64,000 bases of DNA from Tubulanus polymorphus (Eukaryota; Nemertea; Palaeonemertea; Tubulaniformes; Tubulanidae): contig NC_134032.1 of the NCBI RefSeq assembly GCF_964204645.1, forward strand, positions 2,816,916 to 2,880,915, written 5' to 3'. Below, one piece after another: positions 58,501-64,000 of the stretch. The notes below the pieces were generated by a model. The model did no database searches and was not told the origin of the DNA. It saw only the letters and a list, made by a program, of their open reading frames with translations. The first letter of the stretch is position 1, and each line of letters begins with the position of its first letter. Position numbers and translations under genes: made by a program.

Positions 58501-61364
58501 TAAAAGTGACATATCTTAACTGTAACTGTGTTCGATTGTTGCAGCCGAGAAAAATTAAATAAACACCATCAGGAAATAGAAATTGTCACCTTTCTAACGA
58601 TTCATGAGTTTAAATTTTGTGTCAAAAGAGGGATGGACGACAATTAATCGCGCTAAAGGTTTTACTTTAGAAAATGTTAAAGGGTAACTGACACTTTTTT
58701 TTATTTCAAAATATGATGTATTCTATTGATCTATACACTCATCTTCAACCGTTCTGTTCCAAAATGTTTAGTTTACGCGCAATTTGTGATTTTGTAACAA
58801 GATTTTTGAGCTCATTTCGTTGTTTACGTTGCTAACTGTTCAGCGTCGGCTAAATCAGCAGGGGCGCGCTGCAACGTCATTAACCGGACAGCTGAGAAAT
58901 AGCGTCTATAGAAATGCGTTGAATTTTGAGGAAACTGCGTGTATTTGCGTGTTATATCTCAATGCCAGATTGTTTTACAGCTTTGAAACTGGCCAGGGAG
59001 GCAAAAGGATCTATTGTCTATTGGATAAACCTATTTCAAAGAATCAATGAGTAATTTGAATAGGCTAAATCGATCAAATTGAAGATGCAGATTTCAATCC
59101 GCAGCTATGAAGCTAATACACTATGCTAAGCTCTCAGCACTGTTACTGCTGCTCCATAGTTCACCTATAGTTTAGCACCACAAGCATACTATACTAAGTG
59201 TCTTATAAGCGATCACAGATTTCGATCTCGCTAAAGAATAAATTCATATTCGTTTACTATTTACTATTTTTCATAGTCATTTAAGACTAAGTAGTTTTAA
59301 AACTAACACTACAAAAAATTTTAATAAATTTCTACAGCCTTTACAACAAATATTCAAAGGAATAATGTTTTTCGATTAAAGTTTCACGCTGCAGAAGAGT
59401 TTTGATAGATACATCACAAATCTTTCACAAACATTATTTCTAAGTTTTAAAATAGGATGGATGAGGAAATATTCTAATTTTGTGACCAAAGCCGCTACCA
59501 ATACGAGGTATATTTCAAGAAAGGAATTGAAATTGTTCTTGCGGCTAATTCTGTCTAAGTTTCATCAGTTCATAAGTGAAAATATTCTTAGATCTAACCA
59601 TGATCATACTTACTATCACTAAATGATAATACAAAACGATGATTTAAACATCCATGTTCCTTGCTGTCTACTAGAAAATGCCATGGATTGCTATTCAAAT
59701 CCTATTTTTGCGCTTAGTTTGAACGGATATGGTCCGTTCAACAGCTAATTATAATCATTAATATGTAGACTTTCAAAATCAAGAGGCATTTTGGCTCAAT
59801 TCGAATGCCAAATAGGTATAAAATTAAGTTGAATTGCTTTTTTTTGTTGAATTGCTTGCTTTTATAGCTTATTTCCTATTCATTTCTATAGACATCATTT
59901 CCGAGCCGTCACTTTAGTGACGTAGTTCTATTAATAGACACAGTACCACGCGTTTAGCAGAAGCAATGTATACACTGAACAGGTGCGCGAACATCAAAAT
60001 CATCAATTCTGACTAGATTGAAAAGATTTTTCCAATTATGAAATCACCTAGCCTTATTGTATAGTAGAAAAGTATTGAATAGTAGAAAATCTTTAAAAAA
60101 GTTGTCACCCTGTAAAATATGTGCAATAATGCGGGACCTGTGGGATCGCCTCAAAATGGCAAGGCGCCTGGTAACTGAAAACTTTCCTATACAGCAGTGA
60201 CTCACTATATATTACGTTACGTATAAAAAATGAAGAAATCCCACACTTCGCATTTAAAATTATACGATTCAATTTATTATTATGAAACCACAACGTTTCG
60301 GCTGTTGATTAACAGCCATCATCAGATGGAATGACCAGAAAAACAAGTAACAAAGCATATTAACTCACAGGATCTAAAATAGAAGCAGTGTGTCAAAACT
60401 ATAAAGATAAACAGACCAAGCAATAAAACACCAAGGGGTACCGTGGAAACCACAGCAATTCTAAACAGTTCAGAGTAAAAACAAATTATGTAACTAAGTG
60501 AAGTGGACTGAAGAGGGTGGCGATAACAGAGTGACACATAGTGACATTTACCAAAATCAAGTAGAGTTGATACGTCTGGATAATAATTGATTATGTGGAG
60601 AAAAACCAGTATTTAAATTAGTAGATAAATTGGATTTCGAAATTTATGATTTCAATAAGCAGGACCAATTTTCAAGATGAGAAAATAATCAACTCAAACT
60701 CAATCATGATAAAATCCGTGTCCAGGACGGGTTCTATCCTAGTATTTATAGATTTGACCTCGAATATTTTTGAACTGTGAAATCCTTTTGACTTGTTGTA
60801 TATTTTACTTTGAATTCTTCGATGAATTACTAATTTGAACTATTTTTATTTCACCCTAGCGTAATGTAAAGTCCGATGAACACTTTTTTAATTTGCGATA
60901 TATTTGAGCTGTGCGATAACTTTTAGTATTAATTTAGTATTGATAAACTGTTAATTTGTAGTATTTTCTAATTTCAATTGCACGATAATTAGAATGCTCA
61001 TGATATTCATGTTATACCGTACAGTAAATGTGAATATGAATTAAATTGTATCAATAATTTGACTACATTGACCTTAAGATTGTATCTACTAACACTCTAA
61101 GTCAAAAAATGGGAATTTTTACCTATTTGAAGAATTTGGAATTTTTACCGCTAACCGAATTTTTCATATTCATTTACATGGTGAATTTCTTAAGACAATG
61201 AATCTAAAGTCACTTACCGATATGAATCCGTCATTCGTGGTCTTATCACAACGCAACTTCTTCACTTGACCGACAACCTGCATTCCGATTCTTAACATGA
61301 CCTTTTTCGTTAAGCCATCCGCATACAAAAATGTCCATCCATTTGAATCACTTTTGCTACACAT
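45203..61364 (-). CDS. 23-exon host gene with a ParB/sulfiredoxin-like domain
   Basis: Exons (high to low): 61364-61218, 55602-55431, 54490-54443, 54360-54328, 54171-54136, 54018-53992, 53827-53786, 53543-53325, 53247-52979, 51533-51235, 51157-51124, 51031-50990, 50882-50844, 50506-50441, 50164-50135, 49948-49898, 49224-49180, 48633-48559, 48297-48235, 47898-47854, 47196-47148, 45941-45856, 45508-45203. Every junction is GT-AG with matching phase, and the sum is 2223 bases, exactly 741 codons. The start MCSKSDSNGWTFLYADG is the first ATG in exon 1. From about residue 155 to 290 lies a ParB/sulfiredoxin-like fold with the GGNH motif (226-229), then a helical basic region. After that come short polar and coiled-coil exons, with a basic NKRRRPRH patch, and a final exon with DEGDVLLVDWTRFGIYLAAV. 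Function is unknown; DNA binding or nucleotide hydrolysis are possibilities from the fold. Small exons could be alternatively spliced. Confidence 0.8.
46473..46533. repeat. (AT)n microsatellite
   Basis: About 30 uninterrupted TA repeats after an A-run, in the intron between exons 21 and 22 of the ParB-like gene. Confidence 0.95.
48911..49022. mobile_element. hairpin MITE (CTGGGGCCAGTTTCATAGAC), copy 1
   Basis: The inverted ends CTGGGGCCAGTTTCATAGAC...TATTAACTTT pair with AAAGTTAATACCAGTCTAT...GGGCC. The centre GCTAACTCAATT/AATTGAGTTAAC is also palindromic. It lies in an intron. Confidence 0.7.
49396..49434 (-). other. candidate extra 39-nt exon with a GC donor
   Basis: CTTTAG acceptor, 13 open codons (ISHVLPTKSLRLQ) in phase 0, then GCAAGT donor, between exons 16 and 17 of the ParB-like gene. 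It would fit without changing frame. Confidence 0.25.
49648..49767. mobile_element. hairpin MITE, copy 2
   Basis: Same family as 48911-49022, with ends CCTGGGGCCGGCTTTATAGA and TCTATAACACCAGGCCCTGG and the same AACTCAATT/AATTGAGTT centre. Confidence 0.7.
51571..52160. mobile_element. MITE with GGCCGCGATCACACGAG ends, containing a nested MITE
   Basis: The left end GGCCGCGATCACACGAG and right end CGTGTGAACGCGGCTAG are inverted. The interior has many copies of ACCGG(A/T)CC and GACCGGTCTAAAT. It sits in the intron between exons 9 and 10 of the ParB-like gene, and similar GACCGGTC-rich DNA continues to about 52325. Confidence 0.6.
51967..52109. mobile_element. nested hairpin MITE (GGGCCCAGTTGCACAGTCGT)
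   Basis: The ends GGGCCCAGTTGCACAGTCGT and ACGACTATGCAACTGGCCCC are inverted copies, and inner blocks (CTTAAGTCTAA, GGTCTTA) are also mirrored. It interrupts the larger MITE, so it is younger. Confidence 0.75.
52569..52657. repeat. inverted repeat with CGTTTCGGCTTTTGACTAAC
   Basis: The two arms of 27-28 bases are complementary. The arm sequence recurs at 60289-60335. Such GCCGAAACG ends are common in dispersed invertebrate repeats; the family is not certain. Confidence 0.65.
52979..53543 (-). other. exons coding for the ParB/Srx-like domain
   Basis: Exons 8 and 9 of the gene above. PVPASKIRQTEWCRSVREL opens the domain, and FEVIGGNHTLAALNRVLLKE is the motif-II-like G-G-N-H helix start that binds phosphate in ParB, sulfiredoxin and related folds. 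VYETPICSVYSAQMPDDLAR is the following strand-helix. The His replaces the Arg or His variants seen in the family; catalysis cannot be inferred. Confidence 0.65.
54822..55031. mobile_element. short MITE with TAGGCGCGATCACACGG ends
   Basis: TAGGCGCGATCACACGG at the left and GTGTGATCGCGGCTA at the right are inverted. Same terminal family as 51571-52160, with a lone related end near 62858. Confidence 0.6.
56332..56972. repeat. inverted repeats with long C- and G-runs, 0.6 kb apart
   Basis: The left arm, a C-run followed by GATAAATAACCCCCGGTAAA, mirrors the right arm ATTTTTACC, a G-run and GATATTTACCAGGGGATTAT. They could be ends of a non-autonomous element. It lies in intron 1 of the ParB-like gene. 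Confidence 0.5.
57177..58046 (+). CDS. SET-domain protein, KMT5A (SET8)-like, two exons, nested in an intron
   Basis: Proposed exon 1 is 57177-57320 (ATG, 48 codons, donor TTC|GTAGCA), and exon 2 is 57492-58046 after acceptor TTTTACTTCAG; the phases match. Without splicing the frame of exon 2 has no ATG at its head. The protein is about 232 residues. SET landmarks are FIKAGEFICEYKGMII, the LWLDGSRD strand, the pseudoknot part AYLNHSKLNANC (residues near 183) and HELLHNYGDRRR near 214-223, with the catalytic Tyr in NYGD. The C-terminal GDRR...W is like KMT5A. KMT5A proteins mono-methylate lysine 20 of histone H4; a different substrate is possible because of divergence. Exon 1 placement is inference. 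It lies antisense in intron 1 of the ParB-like gene. Confidence 0.7.
58047..61217. other. rest of intron 1, no further gene
   Basis: Normal AT-rich sequence. A repeat at 60289-60335 (ACGTTTCGGCTGTTGATTAA) is shared with 52569-52657. Open frames seen here are short and without domains. Confidence 0.5.
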
Positions 61365-64000
61365 CTCGATAGATTATTAGAACTTTTAAGAAAAGCTGCT
61401 ACCCGATTTTGCTTCGTGCGACTTCTCGACCACTCGAAATAAAGTGCGCGCATTCAGACTCCGGCCAAACAGATGGTACGTACGTAGTTGACCTAGTCCG
61501 GAAACTTACACTTCCTTGACCCAGTTAAGATAAATGATAGAATTTACAGTAGAGTAAAATCGTCAAAATCAAGGGGGTTGGTGGATATTATGCGGGAGAT
61601 TGCTGCTCGATGAACTTTTTGGAGAATCATTTTTTCATTATTCATTCTGTGTCTAAGATCGCTGCTATGTCTTCAGAAAAGGAATTGATACTCGAAAAAA
61701 AAATCGGTTAAATACACATTTAATATACCTCCACTAGACAAAATTCACAGGAAGTCGAACAGAAAAGCTTGTTCCGTGTTAAAAATGGGCTAAAATCGTT
61801 TTGTACGCGTTCTATCAAGGGCTGGACTTATCACCGAACTTTCCGCGAATCAAGAAAATGAATATATTTCGCATAAAAACCTAATTGTATGGCGTCCTAA
61901 GTAAATAGCCACATGTAATCCACTAACTTTAGAGCTCTACACCGCATAGCCATATTCGTCGGCTACAAAGCCTTTTTACCCAGGCACATTGTTGAAATTT
62001 TTCTCCATATCATTTCCAGTTTTATCTCTTCATTTCGTTCATATATCTAACAAGTCAAATTGATGAATGAGGTTTATACAACATTTCATTTCTTCATACA
62101 AATAAGATTGAAGATAAGTTTCATCATAGAAATATGTACTTTCAAGACGAATATATACGCGCAGGAGCTGTTAATAATTTGAACGGTTAAACATATCTTT
62201 GTAGGATACAAAGACAGTCATCGTCAGGAACATGATTGTCATTGAATAAAATACGATTTTGTTAATTCTTATAACATAGTGGAATGTATCGGTACACAAA
62301 TTACTAGTAAAAATACAAGTAGTTTGATACTGTGAACTAACACGATGATACGAACAATTCGTTAAAACGATAAATGTTCGAACAGTGTCTCATTTCCCTA
62401 GTAAACCAATTCGGTTAATACGCTTGCTGATCAACTGTATCGGAAATAGTGCATGTGCAGTGTAACCATATGATTACTGATCCAAGGTGTAACAATAACA
62501 TGACATGTGAAGAAGAACGTTCCAAAATCGAAAGAGACTAACTTGAGTTTTAACGTAAATCAACAAATGATTAACTTTTGAAAATCTTTCTTTATTATCT
62601 ATACCCAGTCTTTCAACGCTTTACTGCAAAGTAGGCATACAAGGTGCATTTTGAATTATGATTATCAGAATGCATGAAAATAGGACTAATTTTTAAGGTT
62701 TCTTGGGACGACGAGCAGCGAAATCCGCCTAAAAACACCCCCACTCCACGTGAAAATCCCGTATGCCTCTGCTCTTTGTTTTATTACTCTTTCATTATTC
62801 AGAATCGAGTACAACCGATCGGGGATTTCAGGAACTTCGAACAATCAAATATGATAAGGCGCGTTCACACGACGAAATTTAGACCGGTCTATGATAGTAG
62901 AGTAGTGATATAAAACGGAAGGTCTATCCTACGAGCAATTATCTAACAATTGCTCGTAGGTCTATCCCACAATAGCTATAGATCGTACTTTGAGAGCACA
63001 TGTTACAAGTTCAGTATTTCATTAAGTCGCAAGCTGAATCGAGTCGACAAGGATTTTTAAAAACTATACAATAAATCATATAATTTTTTACGCAAAAAAT
63101 TTTTATTCTGGTCATGAAATACAAACTTCACTGCATACAAAAAAACGGGAATCCATATTTATGGTTTTTTCCTCTGTGATCTGGGTTGTGTTGCCCAACC
63201 TCTAACAGCCTAGCGGGCCTAACTATTTGATAATGGGGTCCTCGCTAGATAGAACATGCAGGAGGCCCGGCTATATCAATATATAATAAAGACGTCACAT
63301 GTCACGTATCAAATGTTATGACCCCTGAACCAGGCGTTGTCCATAGCTTCTAACGGCCGTGTGGGCCAAATAACCTTATAATCAAATAGATTTTCGAAGG
63401 GCACAAACAATTTTGGCCGTCCTGTGACACGGTTTGGATCCGCCCCTGGTGTGGATAGACTATATGCCGAAGATCAAAACGTATTGGCCAAATATTGAGA
63501 CGGCATTTTAACCGGTTGCTCTAAAAATCCAATCGTTTACGATCAATATCATTAGGGGGTAAATAACTAAAATCGTGACCATTGTTCTCACACGACAACA
63601 AGCCAGGTATTTAATTTTAAGCGAACCAGGCCCGAAGAAAATATTTCACGGTTGCGCAGCTAGAATGTTTTTAAAGGTTTGGTCGAAAAATATGTGTTTT
63701 ACAAAAAGCTACTTTATTCACCATATTTTCACAGAGTTTGGGTCCATGGAAAATCTACCCCCAAAATAGAATAGTAGTATGGTCTTCACGCCGTGAACAA
63801 CACTGAGATTTGTTAATGCGTTACATTTCATAAATGCTCATAATTTCCGCTAAACAGAAATCCCATATTTTCAATAGAACCAGTTTTTGTTCGATTTTTC
63901 AAAATTTGACTGAAATTATTCCTCTTTTAATACGTCTGGAACTTGCGATTATGATAAGAATATCAAGATAGTGAAATACGTATTTTTAGTCACAAGATCA
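61365..64000. other. upstream of the ParB-like gene, no supported gene
   Basis: The first 200 bases upstream of the start should hold the promoter, but no clear TATA motif is seen. A lone MITE end (GGCGCGTTCACACGACG) lies at about 62858. Nothing else was recognised up to the window end. Confidence 0.4.
62930..62958. mobile_element. 29-bp palindromic miniature insertion with perfect 9-bp target duplication, copy 2
   Basis: Arms TACGAGCAATT and AATTGCTCGTA around a 7-base loop, flanked on both sides by GGTCTATCC (62921-62929 and 62959-62967). It shares its first 15 bases with the palindrome at 38982. Confidence 0.7.

Overview
This is a window of a metazoan nuclear genome, probably a marine invertebrate. 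The signs are GT-AG introns, abundant transposon remains, MITEs, minisatellites, and a host gene split into many tiny exons. The species cannot be read from the sequence. Nothing in it is bacterial.

Positions 1 to about 14217 are a very AT-rich integrated virus-like element of the Polinton/Maverick type, cut off on the left by the window edge. A retroviral-type integrase and an A32/FtsK-like packaging ATPase sit at the left end (+ strand), and diverged copies of both sit at the right end (- strand). Between them is a train of + strand genes: small membrane proteins, a probable vertex (minor capsid) protein, two large unnamed virion-type proteins, a probable major capsid protein and a zinc-finger protein. 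Nearly every gene starts at TAAATG, often with a T-run just upstream, which looks like a viral late-promoter signature. Many of the genes carry one stop or one frame break, so the copy is dead or dying.

Positions 14.2-20.3 kb hold decayed host-like exons, an exon of a secreted protein, an L1-like ORF1 fragment and low-complexity DNA. From 20.3 to 29.4 kb there is a degraded Ty3/Gypsy element (- strand) next to a 3116-bp tandem duplication, nearly identical between copies, that carries an SGNH-hydrolase ORF and the start of gag. The 29.4-37.4 kb stretch holds a decayed multi-exon gene, a piggyBac fragment, a protein-primed DNA polymerase B pseudogene (from a second, less AT-rich Polinton) and the 3' end of a LINE.

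From 37.4 to 45.2 kb the window is repeats: a 73-bp tandem array built on an 18-bp palindrome, a tiny palindromic insertion with a target-site duplication, two minisatellites, and an 800-bp tandem duplication with a tRNA-like SINE insert in one copy.

From 61364 down to 45203 (- strand) lies one host gene that I could follow through 23 exons with consistent splice phases. They encode about 740 residues with a ParB/sulfiredoxin-like domain. Its 5.6-kb first intron holds a SET-domain methyltransferase gene on the opposite strand. Its introns are full of MITEs. The region above 61.4 kb holds no gene that I can support.
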